From the NCBI GenBank assembly GCA_037952775.1, contig JBANAY010000004.1:4898001-4962000 (forward strand): DNA of 64,000 nucleotides, written 5' to 3'. Position numbers and translations under genes: made by a program. The DNA is from Clonostachys chloroleuca (taxonomy: Eukaryota; Ascomycota; Sordariomycetes; Hypocreales; Bionectriaceae). Shown one piece after another: positions 11,279 to 23,600 of the stretch. Each line of letters begins with the position of its first letter. The stretch's first letter is position 1. The notes beneath the pieces are model-generated. The model had not been told where the DNA came from and ran no database searches. It worked only from the letters and a program-made list of their open reading frames with translations.

Positions 11279-12618
11279 ATGGCAATAATAACTAAAGGGC
11301 AATCGCCTGGGCAAGGAGCCCCAACGAGACTCCGCCGGAGGGAGCGCCAGGGAGAATTACAACGACTCCCTGCAGGCCGCCGTCAAGCACAGGCTCAAAA
11401 TCCCACAATACAATCAGATGTCTATCCCAATACAGGGAAACCAGACGTAGCACAACTTCAAGCCTCAGCCACCAAGTTGCCTGATCATATGAATGCCCCT
11501 CACCTTAGGCAGGCCAGCTTTATACCTCCTGCAAGTCTCCCTGGTAGGCGCTCCACGGCGGGAGTTACGAGGTTGATTCCAGTACACGGTCTTGCTACTC
11601 ATACCATAGAGAGCACGAAGACGAAAATTCGAGCTATTGAGACGCAGGTCGTCCCAAGACACCTCACCCAAATGAAGGCCGCCCGAAGGCAGCCCGAAAT
11701 TGTGGCCGTCTCAATGCTAATGGAAGCCCAAAGGACCATTCAGGCCTCACAACAAAGGGTCGCAGTGGCAATGCAGGCCGAAATGGAGGCCAAAGCGATG
11801 CGAGCCCAAGAGCAGGCTGCCCAAACACACACATCTCAGAATTCCGCCTTTGCAGATGCGTGGCTGAAGCTTGACGAGCAGAAAGCTATGACCATAGACG
11901 ACCCAAACTTTATCGACTTATTAAATGGTAGCGACACTTCTTCGGAGATAACACACAAGCCACCGCCAGGACCCAAACCAACTTCAGCTGGTTGCCAATT
12001 ACCTCAACCGTCAATTCAAATGCATGCTGGTGGCTCGTTTATCAATCATGTGGGCGGAATGAGAGGATATCAACCCCGACGAAATGGCTACCAACAAGAG
12101 CCTCAGAAGCAACGGGCGAAGGAACTTTCAGTTGTACCCACGATCTCGAAGGATCATACAGCAGGTGAGCAGGCGTTGCGAGCCAATCTACTTGCCAAAC
12201 TGGGACAGGGGCGGAAACGACTTCTATCAACAAGGCACACTGGCCGAGATCCCATGCCCAAGCGACCGGTGTACGCTGATTCGAGCAGAGTACTACCGTC
12301 TGCCGACGACGCTGTGTCTCCCGTTACGCCTACAGAGAGACCCAGGAAGCGATGTCATGAATGTGAGAAAACATTCACAGCTTCCGGACATGCCTCCCAA
12401 CGCTGCAGGGACCGCATTGCGGCAAAGGCCGTTCAATGCACCTTTTAGGCTGCCAGGTGAAGTTTATTCACCCAGACAACCTGAAGCGACATCTTAAAAC
12501 CCACTGGGCCGAACGACGTGGAGTAGAGAGAGAGAGGGAGAGAGGGAGAGGGAGGGAGAGAGAGAGAGAGGCGATGACATCAAATGCGTCGGAGAACAAT
12601 GAAGCTCTCCCAAACTAG
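11279..12618 (+). CDS. C2H2 zinc-finger protein with one apparent frameshift
   Basis: From ATG 11279 a 389-residue frame runs to TAG at 12446-12448. The protein is Q/A-rich and basic, with a helical stretch rich in MQAEMEAKAMRAQEQAAQ and a proline/arginine-rich tail. The first cysteines of a degenerate finger (RKRCHECEKTF) are followed by CTF and a stop. One frame over, the sequence continues as GCQVKFIHPDNLKRHLKTHW, a good C-terminal C2H2 finger. Adding one T to the T4 run at 12443-12446 rejoins them as CTFLGC and gives 1341 nt (446 residues). The C-terminus beyond the finger is encoded by a GA microsatellite and would be an Arg-Glu repeat. A DNA-binding role is inferred from the finger. I cannot name a subfamily. 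Confidence 0.55.
12525..12571. repeat. GA-rich microsatellite inside a coding region
   Basis: An imperfect GAGAGG/GA tract. In the frame of the C-terminal zinc finger it is translated as alternating Arg and Glu, so length changes would alter the protein tail. Confidence 0.85.
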
Positions 12619-12829
12619 GGCAATTCCTCATCTATGGAGCCTAAACTTGGAGCGTAATCGAGACAGAATATCATTCCGGTTCATCACGTATGTTAAAACA
12701 CAATGCTCATTATTTGCGAAAAAACAGATCGATAATTTTGTGCGAATCTACCATTTCACATGCCAGGATAACAATTATACTATTTTACAGAGTCCGTGAG
12801 CTTGTGTCTAAATAATGTCATGTAACCAT

Positions 12830-14662
12830 TTAAAAGTGGATGGCCTTGCCGTGGGTGGCCATGGCAGCCTCCTTGAAAGCCTCTGCCAGCGTAGGGTGAG
12901 CGTGGCATGTGCGGGCAATGTCTTCGCTTGAGGCGCCGTACTCCAGAGCCAGGGTACCCTCAGCAATCATCTCACCGGCGTTAGGGCCGACGATGTGGAC
13001 ACCGAGGAGACGGTCAGTCTCGGGGTCAGCAAGCATCTTGACCAGACCATCAGTGTCAAGGTTGGTCTTAGCACGGGAGTTTGCGCTGAAAGGGAAGGTT
13101 CCAACCCGGTAGGGGATGTTCTGGTTCTTCAGGTCCTGCTCGCTCTGGCCAACCCAGGCAACCTCGGGGTGTGTGTACATGACGGAGGGAATGGCGGCAT
13201 AGTTGACGTGACCGTGGCCCTTCTTGATGTGCTCGATGGCAGCGACAGCCTCCTCCTCAGCCTTGTGGGCCAGCATAGGACCGAAGGTAACGTCACCAAC
13301 GGAGCGGATGTGAGGGTGCTTGGTGCGGTATTCGGAGTCAATTATGACACGGCCGCGCTCATCGGTCTCAAGACCAATGTTCTCAAGACCGAGGCCAGCG
13401 GTGTAAGGTCGGCGACCGATAGCGACGAGGACGGTCTCGGCGTCGAGCTAAAGAGTTGAGGAGGTTAGCTTCTATCAATTCATCCCTTCCTGCGAAGATA
13501 ACGATATATACGTACAGTCTCTTCCTTGCCACCCTTGACAGAGTCAACGCTGAGCTGGACCTTCTCGCCAGAAGCGTCACCGCTGAGGACCTTGGTGTTG
13601 AGCTTGAACTCGAGTCCCTGCTTCTTCAGGAGCTTCTGGATGGTCTTGGAGACCTCGGTGTCCATACCTGGACCACCGATTTGTCCAAGGAACTCGACGA
13701 CGGTGACCTTGGTGCCAAGACGGGACCAGACGGAGGCCATCTCCAGACCGATGATACCACCACCAATGACGAGCATAGACTCGGGGATCTTCTCGAGGGA
13801 GAGAGCACCGGTGCTAGTGATGACGCGCTTCTCGTCAATCTCAAGGCCGGGGAAGGGGGTAGCTTCGGAACCGGTCGCAATCAGAATGTTCTTGCCCTTG
13901 ACGCTGGTCTCGCCACCGTCGTTGAGGGCAACCTTGATTTCGTGCTCGTTGACGAAGCTGCCTTCGCCCTTGATGTATTCAACGCCGTTCTTCTTGAACA
14001 GGAACTCAATACCCTTGGTCAGGCCGTTAACGGAAGATTCCTTGGCCTTCATGAGGTTGGCCAGGTTCAGTTTTACGTCGCCGACCTCGATACCGCGGTT
14101 CTTGGTGTCGTGGAGAATCTGGTGGTACAGGTGGGAGTTGTTGAGGAGAGACTTGGAGGGAATGCAGCCGACGTTGAGGCAGGTTCCTCCGAGGACGCCT
14201 CGCTTCTCGATACAGGCGACCTATACAGATGTTGTTAGAGGCTACCGATGAGCGGGGAGAACTCTTCGTCCCCAGGAGGACTGGATCAACTCACATTCAG
14301 ACCTTCCTGACCAGCCTTGATGGCAGCGACGTAACCGGCGACACCACCACCGATGATGACAAGATCCTTCTCATCTATGGATGGAGGAGAGAGACGTCAG
14401 TACACGAAATGCCGCTCACTATATGCGACTCAAAGGGAGGTAGCAACACACCTGACGAGGCAGAGTAGGCACGGCTCCATTGCGACAGAGCAGGGGCGGA
14501 AACGACCTTGGGGAGGCTGTAGGAGACGGATTGTCAGTCGGGAGCTAGTCCAGCGAGTGGATGGCATCGTGGCAACGAGGGAGATTCAAGGAGGCGGACT
14601 CACGTAGACCGAGCGACAACCGGTCGGACGGTGTATCTGGGAATTAAACGGCTGGCGAGCAT
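12830..14662 (-). CDS. LPD1: Dihydrolipoamide dehydrogenase, mitochondrial (E3)
   Basis: This is the FAD flavoprotein E3 that reoxidises dihydrolipoamide with NAD+ in the pyruvate, 2-oxoglutarate and branched-chain dehydrogenase complexes and the glycine cleavage system, in the mitochondrial matrix. Five exons: 14604-14662, 14452-14516, 14295-14374, 13516-14220 and 12830-13447. Together they are 1527 nt, 508 residues, the usual size. The N-terminus ([14 protein letters not shown]..., then RAYSASS) is a basic mitochondrial presequence. The FAD site is [15 protein letters not shown]. The redox pair sits in the block [13 protein letters not shown]. The NAD site is [15 protein letters not shown] and the catalytic His-Glu is in HAHPTLAE near the C-terminus. 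The ATG at 14662 precedes the presequence directly. No lesions are seen. Confidence 0.96.
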
Positions 14663-15349
14663 ATTGGCGGAGGAAATTGAGCAATATGGCACCGAAGACG
14701 CCAGAATGCGAAGCAAAGAGACGGGGGGGATGGGGATTGGATTTTCTTGGTGGAGGAGTGCGAGAGGTTGAGATAAGTTCTAACTTTTGCGTCAAGGCTC
14801 TAGCAGCACCTGCCCTGGCAGTCACTGGGGGGCGCAGGGTAGGTGGCGCACTTGGAATGTGCAGCAGGTTGAACAGAGCTTCTGGGACCTGCTTCTAGGC
14901 TGCTGACCAATAGCTTGGCCGTTTCGGACCCGCAGTGCCTCTCGGCAATCCAGCTCTCCACCGCCCGGCTTCCACGGCCTCCCCATTCGTCGCCGGTCGC
15001 AGCACCCAACTCTGCTATCCCGTTTCCTGCCGCCCCAACGTGGACTACTTCGGCCTAATTGCGCCCTGGATAACCGAACCAGCGCTGCACATTACGCCGA
15101 CTATAGCAGGGCGAGGTGCCAAGACGGCTTTTGCTCACGGCACGAGTTTCGGCGTTGTCCACAGTCGCTCGATTAGATACCAAGCAATGAACAAACACCG
15201 CAATAGCTTGTGGAAGCGTGTGTATGGAAATGGATAGAAATGTGGCTGAATAAACTATATATTTCTTACCCAACCAGCCGGGCGAACCAACGCCACGCCG
15301 TCTAGCAATAGCAACCCATGGTGTCGGACCCCTTATACACTTCCCAGGC
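14663..15349. other. Upstream region of LPD1 / 3' side of SGD1
   Basis: About 690 bp between two minus-strand genes. It should contain the LPD1 promoter and the SGD1 terminator. No gene is seen and the open frames on both strands lack family resemblance. Confidence 0.5.
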
Positions 15350-18029
15350 TTATTCATCCACCTTGATAGCTTGGGCCGCCCCTTCGGCCTTCTCTCTCAC
15401 AGCCTCCAACTTCTTCACCTCCTTGCTGCTGATTAATTTAGACTTGCGCACCCTCTTTCGAAGGAACCAGCCAATACCAGCCGAAAGACCCGGCAGATCC
15501 CTGCCAGCCCCAAACACCTTGGCAACACGGGCGTCCTCCTTCTCACTGTTCTTTGACTTGCATTCCTTGAGTAGAAAGATCATGAGCCATTCCAAAAACG
15601 TAGAGCATGATGAGCTGAGCCTAGGGAGGTCTAGGGGCTTTAGAACAGTAATGTTCAGCGAACCATCCGTGATGAGTGACGCGTAGAACTGAGCAACATT
15701 CTTCATCCGCTGGGGGTCCTTCATCCTGTCCGTGTCTGCAGTATCATCGTCGTCTGCCTCCTCTCCGAAAAGAGACTCCCCAAGCCCGCGGAAGATCTGC
15801 CAGAGCCTGTTCTGGAAGGCAAATCGCACCTTGCTGTTACTAACAGCCTGCTTGGCCACAAGTGCATAGTACGGGTTGTACTGCGGCTCGCTCCCGACAC
15901 ACTGCACCAGTACGCGGGCAATTTCCAACTGCTCATCTTTCTTGAGCTTGAGAGTCACGTACTGGTGGTACCCTTGCTCCGCATCCACGGCAGATAGCAG
16001 GGCTGTGAATATGGCGATCTGTCCTGGGGTGCTCAGACCTTGTGCCCTGGCCTTCTTGGGATAGTCGGGGAGGATGAACTCCAAATCCTCCTCATCAGAT
16101 TCGTAGTTCTTACCACCGCTCTTCGCAGCACCGTTCCCTTTTGCCCCCTTAGCATCTTCAGACTTGACCGGAACACTGGCTCCGACAAGCCACCATTTAC
16201 CAAGAGTATCGGCATTCTCAACGTCTTGAAGACTGATACCCATAGGTGAGAGTCCATCGAGCCTTCGCGACTGCGATTTCAACTCTCCCAGTCGCTTCCT
16301 CATTCGGAGCACATGCTCGGAAACGACGGCAGAATCAAGACCCTTGGCTTTCGGCTTGCTGTTCTTCAAGTCGTTGATTGTCTCGATCATGAACTTGGTT
16401 CGGACAGAGACATTCGCCTGCCCGACCTTTGTCACCTCTTTACCCAGAAGGCTAGAGACCTGCTTGAGAGCATGTGGGTCATCTCGGCGGAGCAGCCTGC
16501 CACCCATCCGGCATATGCGAAGCAGGAGTTCCACATTCAGCTCGCCAAGGTCGCTCAGTAGCCTCTCCATGTAGTCGAAAACAATTTTGCAAGTAACAAC
16601 TTCAAAGACGTACAGCTGGGATAAAAAGGTGAGGAGGTTGGATGCTTCTTTAGGAATTGCCGCCACTTCGCCTTCGTATGCTTTAGCATTGTCATACTGC
16701 CGGCCAAAGTCCTCGACAACCCGGCGAACGAGATGGGAACCGAAACTGGCACCGATAATCTTGTATATCGCCGCAGCGAAACCGCCAGTCAAAACAAAGA
16801 ATTGATCCGGCAAGCTTTCGGGCTTACAAACTTGCGCTAGGATCAATTCCGTTAACATTTCGGTGACCTCGCCTCGAGCATTATTCTGGTATAGTTCCTC
16901 GGCTGACTGCACGATGGATAGAATGTTGGCATCCGTCAATCGATTGATCAAACCTTGTACTTGCTTTCGAAGGCGGATCAGAGCCTCGCCCTCGGACCCC
17001 TGTGCTCTGCGTAATGAAGGTGGCACGTATTTTGCGACTACCACGCCGGTAGTGGGCGCAACATATGGGTTTTCGCGCTGCCGAGGTTTACTCTCGGCTC
17101 TTCGCCAGCGTCGGATTCATCAAACGGGTCACCCTCGTCACTGAAACCACCCATTTCTTCGTCATCATCGGGGTCTGCTTCTTCCTTGTCATCAAGGCCC
17201 CCATCATCTTCGCTGAAACCACCAAAGCTGTCCGCCTCGTCGCCCTCGCTCGATTCCAAGTCGGAATCGTCTTCATCGTCGGCTGGCTTCTTTCCCTTTC
17301 CTGACTGCTGAGGTGCGGTCTTCCTTCTCTTCTCCGCAAGCCAATCATCGTAATCTCGCTTTCTTTTCCGGTCATCGTCGTCGCCCTCAGAGACATCACC
17401 TTCCCCAAAGTCGTCCATCAAAGCCGCCAAGCCATCTTCAACAAATGACTTGGGTAATGACTTTCGGCCCTTTTTGATACCCAGCTTCCTTTCGAACTCC
17501 TCGATGGCAGCATCGTCTTCAGCTAACCTCTCTCTGACGGCGCGCGGGATTGACTTGTCAATCGCGGGTTTCTCTTTCCCGCGGGCTTTGGTGTCGGCGA
17601 AATCATCCTCACTTTGGTCGTCCTCCTCATCCCAGTCACCCATCTCTTCATCGTCCTCATCCCCATCTTCAAAATCGCCCTCAGTAAGTTCATCATCCTC
17701 CGAAAGGTCTGCCAGCATCCTCATCCCACCCCCTGGGGCTTCGCAGCGGGTTTCGGGGCAGGCCTGGAGACTGGCCTTACAGGCTCCCTTCTAGATCCAT
17801 TCTGTGGTCTGGGATGAGAAGGACGTCCAGTATCCGGCGGCGCCCTTGCGTAGCGATTGGATTTCTTCTGGTTCCTGTCGGCCCTTCGCTGCTCTTTGCG
17901 AGACGAGGTTTGGTTTCGGAAATTCCCCCCAGGCTGCCCAGGTCTGCGCGGCTGCTTTGGCTCCGGGACATCTATTCCCATGCGCTTGAATATCTTCTGC
18001 TGAAGCTCCGGTACCGAGCCTGAAGGCAT
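15350..18029 (-). CDS. SGD1: SGD1/NOM1-type nucleolar protein (MIF4G-MA3), two apparent frameshifts
   Basis: Sgd1/NOM1 is an essential nucleolar protein with MIF4G and MA3 domains that acts in 18S rRNA maturation. The gene is intronless. The N-terminus (MPSGSVPELQQKIFKRMG) is basic and followed by a long acidic stretch, then KRKRDYDDWLAEKRRKT. The MIF4G part begins after VVVAKYVPPSLRRAQGS and has NRLTDANILSIV and ELILAQVCKPESLPDQF. The MA3 region follows, with EQGYHQYVTLKLKKDEQLE. The frame breaks twice: at the C5 run 17729-17733 (between PKPAAKPQG and MLADLSEDDE) and between about 17093 and 17121 (before ESKPRQRENPYVAP). One extra base at each site gives 2682 nt, 893 residues, exactly in frame. 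For an essential gene these are more likely assembly errors than mutations. No intron signals explain them. Confidence 0.88.
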
Positions 18030-18545
18030 GGCTGGTGTTCTGTTGTGGTTGCCGTCTAATTTTCAGCACTAGGGGTTTCACCCATCTCTGGCCTGGAAAC
18101 AGATTTTTGTGAATTAAAATGAAGTCTGAGTAGTTGTAAAACTCTCGAGTGTTTCCAGTGCAATGTTTAAGAAAGTATACTCTAGCCGATTACTCTGACA
18201 GTAAAATAGAGGAGGAATAATAAGAACACTTGGATAGTTCAATCTCAAGAGAAACTCAGACTCAAGATGAGATGAAAAATTATTATGGGTCCAATTCGAT
18301 GCTGAGCGACTCTGTAGCACAGCCGAGTTTTTAGCTTGCGGCTCACTTTAGCCCCACCAAGTCGATCGGTGAAAACAAGCAAAACAGCGGGGCACCACTT
18401 CGACCCTCACTTGACCACACACACGACATCACGACGACCAACCTAAGAGACGGCAGCCATCCCCGGTCAACGACTTTACATCCCACATAGTAAGAAATCA
18501 CGGCTGCACCCTCCCGTAGGCTCATACCTGGGTCCGACACCGACC
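18030..18545. promoter_or_regulatory. Shared divergent promoter region, SGD1/SRP14
   Basis: 516 bp separate the start codons of SGD1 (minus) and SRP14 (plus), so both promoters must fit here. It is AT-rich at about 18110-18300. No individual motif is assigned. Confidence 0.55.
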
Positions 18546-19093
18546 ATGGCCCCTAGCAAGTCGCATTTGAGCCAGAGTGAGGTTAGTGAACTCACTGCCC
18601 CCATCCTATCTCATCCACCCCAGTCTCGTTTCATACCTTTGCATTCACAATTCTCACACCGCACTACATCTTAGTTCTTTGACAGGCTAGAGAAACTCTT
18701 CTCTCAGCGCAAGGGAGGCGATCATGGCGCTATCCACCTATCACAAAAGCGTCGTACGTACTTCACTGCCAGCCCCCCAACCAGCTCTTGGACTCTAACC
18801 CCCCAAAAATTATAGTCAAAACCACCGAGGACACTTCCATGCCCTCGGCGGATGAGCCCTTTCCTGACCTGAACACAACGGAGCCTCACTCAATAGTGAT
18901 CCGCGCTACTAACGGGAAGTCCAACAAGGAGCGGGACTCCAAGGTCAGGATCTCGACGGTCGTCAAGCCCGAGGATCTGGAGGAGTTTTACACGCGGTAC
19001 GCGGACATCTGCAAGACCGGCATGACGGCGCTCAAGCCGAGAGACCGCAACAAGAAGAAGCTCAAGGCCAAGAAGAAGAAGAATGCCTCATAG
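18546..19093 (+). CDS. SRP14: Signal recognition particle subunit SRP14
   Basis: SRP14 is the Alu-domain subunit of the signal recognition particle that takes part in elongation arrest during cotranslational ER targeting. Three exons: 18546-18581, 18675-18753 and 18816-19093, giving 130 residues, close to the family size. Splicing phases agree. The start MAPSKSHLSQSEFFDRLEKLF matches the SRP14 N-terminal helix. HSIVIRATNGKSNKE and VRISTVVKPEDLEEFYTRYA carry the core strands. The C-terminus is lysine-rich (KKKLKAKKKK), as expected for an RNA-binding tail. The ATG in ACCATGG is the only suitable start. It is divergent from SGD1. Confidence 0.92.
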
Positions 19094-19499
19094 AGGCACA
19101 TAGACCGTGCCCTAGGTCTTCACTCCATATTTCGATAATAAAAACATCTGATTCGGCACTTACTGCCGCCATATCAATGCCAAACCTTGTTGTTTCATAA
19201 GATGTTAATGTCTAGAGTAAAACTGCCACAATATTTGATGCATAAGTATCAGAATGAGTTGAGGCAAGGCTCAAAAACATAGCACGAGCTCCAATGCAAT
19301 GCCTGGTCGCCAAACAAGCATAAACAATTTGAGCTCATTCCCTCTCTCTGTACCGATGTCTCACAATTCAATTGATTCTCAAAGTCTATTCAGATTATTG
19401 ATCCTTTATTAGATGAGGGGGCCGCAAGTTGGCGTAGACCATCGCCAAACGCCAATGAGTGCCACCGGACTCGAACACGCAAAGCACCCAACCGCAACC

Positions 19500-19530
<31 letters not shown>

Positions 19531-20679
19531 AACGAAAAAAATTCCGAGGTCTTCAACCAATGGGCAACTCACCTCTGGCGGCTACGAACCCAGCCCGTAT
19601 GATTTACGTAGCTCGGGCTGTGGCATCACCAAATGGGCCAGCATTTTCGCGATGTGCTGCGAGAGAGCTTCTCTCAAAGTTGTATTCCCCACAGATTATC
19701 ACATATGCACCCTCTCCTCTAGGATGTTGCTATTTTACAACGATAGAATAGAATATGTTCTGACTTTGGTCACGCCATCCATAAAAAATCACCCCCAACT
19801 TAAAGTAGTTCTTTGATGACCCAGAATGGGGTACAGCGCCAAATGTCCTTCATTAACTATCAGGTATCATGCCTTAACCTGTGCAGAAAAGACAGAGCCT
19901 ATCTCTGCCGCAGAATATTTTTCCTAACGGCCTACTACAACTACGGTAGAAAAAGCTATGTCATTGTATTGTACGCCGTCAAAGAACACTGCGGTCCAGC
20001 AATCATCCCTTTCCCTCTTCTCAGTCTAGGAATAGATAGTGACGAATCTGACATTACCTTGCAAATTTACGGTTTCGGCCTTGTGTCTCGACGACTTTAA
20101 CTAGCAGTCATTATACCCAGAATTTCACTACCCAACTAAACGAATTCGTCTTCGACAACGGAACAGCACATGCAAGCGTGTGTTCTAAAGAGGAATCCAC
20201 ATCACGCTGAGCATCAAAGGACCGGACAAATTGAAACCATCCCTGAATGTAATAAAAAAAAGTATCGAATACGCGACGTTTTCAAGTTGTACAGTCTTAT
20301 AGAAACCCTGGTGCCAACTCATCCATGGTTCCACCAAGTATGATGTTAAAAAGTCAACACCAGTCATCCCTCAAACTTTTTAGGAAATAAAAATCGATCA
20401 AAAACGCAGTAACTGTTCGAAGCACAATGTTGCGCTGTTCCCTTCCTCACCCAGCTGCCAGTCATTATTTCAGAGCCAGTTCCTTGGGCCAGAGAAGATA
20501 CGTTCTCGTTCATATTACTCGTAGCCAGCAAGTGAAACAGTCGGCCACTGTGTCAGACAAAAGAAACGTTGTGGTCGTTGTGTGATGGCCTGTATCAATG
20601 ATAAAAAGTACCAAGATCAGTCCATGTTCAGGATGCCGTTGCGAATAAAACGCCATCTAGGATGCGCCCCTCAAGGCCC
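19094..20679. other. Convergent 3' intergenic region between SRP14 and GBP2
   Basis: 1.6 kb between converging genes, holding both 3' UTRs. It contains a 29-A run (19500-19528). No gene is recognised. A T-arm-like GTTCGAGTCC occurs on the minus strand near 19470, but no tRNA can be folded around it. Confidence 0.5.
19500..19528. repeat. Poly(A) tract, 29 bases
   Basis: An uninterrupted run of 29 A on the plus strand (poly-T on the minus strand). No element end or target-site duplication is evident around it. Confidence 0.95.
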
Positions 20680-23600
20680 CTACATCATCTGATCTTGGGT
20701 CAAGCCTCCATGGGAATCGGTGTCCATGTTCTCCGCTCCGCCTTGGTTGAGGTACTTGACAAAGTGCAGGTTGAGGGGTCGTCCACCGTACTGATAAGAC
20801 TGGAACTTGCTAATCGCAGTCTCTGCCGTCTCAGTGCTGTCGAATCGGACGACACCAGTGCCACGGGATCGGCCACTTGGTTCGTACTGAATTTCAGCTT
20901 GCTCAACCTTGCCAATGGTTGTGAAAAGCTCGACAAGATCATCGTTGCTGGTTGACCAGGGCAGCTAGAATTACATCAGGTCAGGAGCTTGCTCAACTTG
21001 AAGCGATGTCTGCGAAGGGCGCATGTACTTACGTTTCGCACGTAAATGATCTCGCTTGGATCAGTTCCAGCGGTGGCATAGTCGGTGAAGGGGTTGGGAG
21101 GAACGGAGGCAGCAGGTTCGAAGTTGCCGGGCCCTCCAGAGGGAGGACCGCCAGCAAAGCCTCCACCACGACCACCAAACCCAAAGCCTCCACGGCCACC
21201 ACCAAAGCCTCCGCGGCCGCCGCCGAAACCACCGCCGTATCCCCCTCGCATGCCGCCACCAAATCCACCACGGCCGCCGCCGAAGCCCATGCCTCCTCCT
21301 CCAGCGTATCGATCTTCTCTGACTTCGAGGACCCGACCCTGCCAGTCGTAGCCGTTGAATTGCGTGATGGCATTTCGGGCATCGTCTGGGCTTTCAAAGA
21401 CAACAATGCCGGAACCCTTAGGCCGACCATCTGGGCCCATATGGACATCGGCACGGATGACTCCAGCAGTGCGCGCTACACGGTGATGTCAGAATCAAGA
21501 GAAAGCTCCTACTACTACCAATAGTAGAGTAGTTGACTTACCAGCCTGTCGGAACAGATCCTTGAGATCCTGCCACCCGATGTTAAACGGAAGCTACTCA
21601 AGGTCAGTACACCCTAAATTAACAGACCACATGGGGAAGGGGGAGAGAGGGATTAGAAGAGCGAACATTGGCAACATAGATTTGGCGGCTGCCACCAGGG
21701 GGGCCGCCTCCGAAGCCTGGGTTGAAACCACCAGCATTGGCACCGCCGCCTCCACCAGGCATTCCGCCAGCAAATCCGCCGCGGTTGCTGCCTGAGCTCC
21801 CGATGAAGCGAGGCTCGGCCTCTCGGTCCTATATGTCGTGTTTAACAACCACATCCAATATATGCGCTGTTCCATACAAACCGCGACTCACCTCTCGAAC
21901 GTAGACCAAACGGCCCATCAGGTTTTGGTTGCTAAGTTGGGCAACAGCTTGCTGGGCTTGCTCCCTTGTTGCGTACTCCACAATTCTGAACAAAGATGAT
22001 GTTAGCCACGAACAGCTCGCTCAGGGAACATTGATCGACTTACCCGCATCCCTACAGTCATCCGCAGGACAACGTCCAAACCCGTCAACCCAACCATCCA
22101 TCAAATCCGAGAGGGAAAAAAAAAAAAAGGCCAACGGGAGAAAAAGAAACGGGCAACCAAGAAAAAAGAAAATCACTACGCGATGAAGCCCACCTTCGAC
22201 ATTCCATTTGGAAGCAATAGCACATCGGCAAAGAGTACCTCTCCCGCTAATATCCGTCAGCCCAATGTGATCCCCCCTTGCCGCCATAATTCCTCACCCT
22301 GTCTCATGAAGTCTTTGAGGTGGTGCCACTTGACATCGTACGAAAGATTGCCGACGTAGACCCGGCGGTCTTGTTGAGAGGTCTCTCGAATGCTGCTCAT
22401 CATTTGTTCTCGAGCTCGTGAACGATCTTCGTAAGATCGGTTGGACTGCTGTCCGCCGTAACCAGAACTAGATCCTCCACCGGTAGCACCTGTGCCAGTC
22501 ATGGGGGAGCGATCGCGGCCTCGACGGGTATCTTCTCGGCTATTTGATCTGCTCCTAGGAGAGTATGATCGACGACGAGACCGTCCCGGACTTCTGGAGC
22601 GACGGCGGGGAGATCGAGATCTCTCACGCTAAGGCGAGGTTAGTTTGGAAGCTCTCAACACTGTGTGAACGCCTATTGCCGTCTTTGATGATCCACATGG
22701 GTGTGTCCCTGCCAGACGTGGGGTTTCTGGAGGAAGGCTGGCGCTCACGCCTGCCGAATTACGAAGCGATCCGGCAAGACGCAGATCCAATGCCCTCGCG
22801 TGTTTAAAGAGATTCCTCTCTCCTCAACACAATAGCCAGTTGCCCCTGTCAACACGTTACAGTCGCACAACGTCCTGAAACGGCGCCGGACAAGTTGCAG
22901 ATCCCACGGAACGGAAAGGCCAACGAAGCAAATAGATGCAGGAGACTTACAGGTCGGTAGGTATCAGATGTATCAGCTAGGCGACTGTTAGATCCGAGAA
23001 CAAAGAGTAGATATGCCGACAGTAGGGGAGCATAAAAAGAAGAAAATAAAAGAGGATGTGAAGGTAGGGAAACCCCGCCAAGGAGCAGGTATGAATCAAA
23101 AACGAAAGGTGTGCCCCCAGGTGGTAGGATGGCCCGTAAAGTGCGGCCAAGTCGGCGCTCGAGGCGTGGGAGTAGTGGAGGGGTGCAGTCAATAAGAACA
23201 AGGTCCGACCAAAGTGTGGATCAGAGCGGGAGAGTTGCAGATAAAAGGGGAGGTGGGGGAAAAGAGCAGATTTCCGACACCCAGGGCTGGGTTGGCATAG
23301 GCTAGAGAGAAGGGCGAAGCAGGAGGGAAACTCGGGAGGGGTGGCACGGAGGGGGAGCGGTTACATCGAGGGCGCCAAGGTCTTTAATGCTGTTGATCGA
23401 GGCGTTGCCTAAATTGGGCGAGGAAGGAGGCGGGAGGTGTGGGAGCGAAAGAACACAAGACGCATTCCCGAGTGAAGAGAGATGGAACGAGAGAGGTTGT
23501 GAGAAGTGAGGCGACGCGAAAGCTGCTCATTGGGGTAGGTTGTGTGTGTGCAGTGTGTGATCTCGACGGCCGGCCGGCGAGAGAAACATCGGGTGCCACT

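Noticed and set aside
12436..12452. Programmed -1 ribosomal frameshift in the C2H2 gene
   Set aside because: The site is not a proper X XXY YYZ slippery heptamer, and the window shows many base losses of the same sign, so an error or lesion is simpler.
13456..14251. Long plus-strand frames opposite LPD1
   Set aside because: The minus strand encodes a complete dihydrolipoamide dehydrogenase, and the plus frames have no family support.
15055..15357. Short minus-strand frame between LPD1 and SGD1
   Set aside because: It overlaps the SGD1 stop region and has no recognisable sequence.
19460..19500. tRNA T-arm-like GTTCGAGTCC on the minus strand next to poly(A)
   Set aside because: No A box, anticodon arm or acceptor stem can be paired, and the poly(A) is on the wrong side for a tRNA-derived SINE.
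20952..21524. Plus-strand Thr/Ala-rich and Pro-rich frames opposite GBP2
   Set aside because: They are antisense shadows of the Gly-rich RGG region of the RRM protein.
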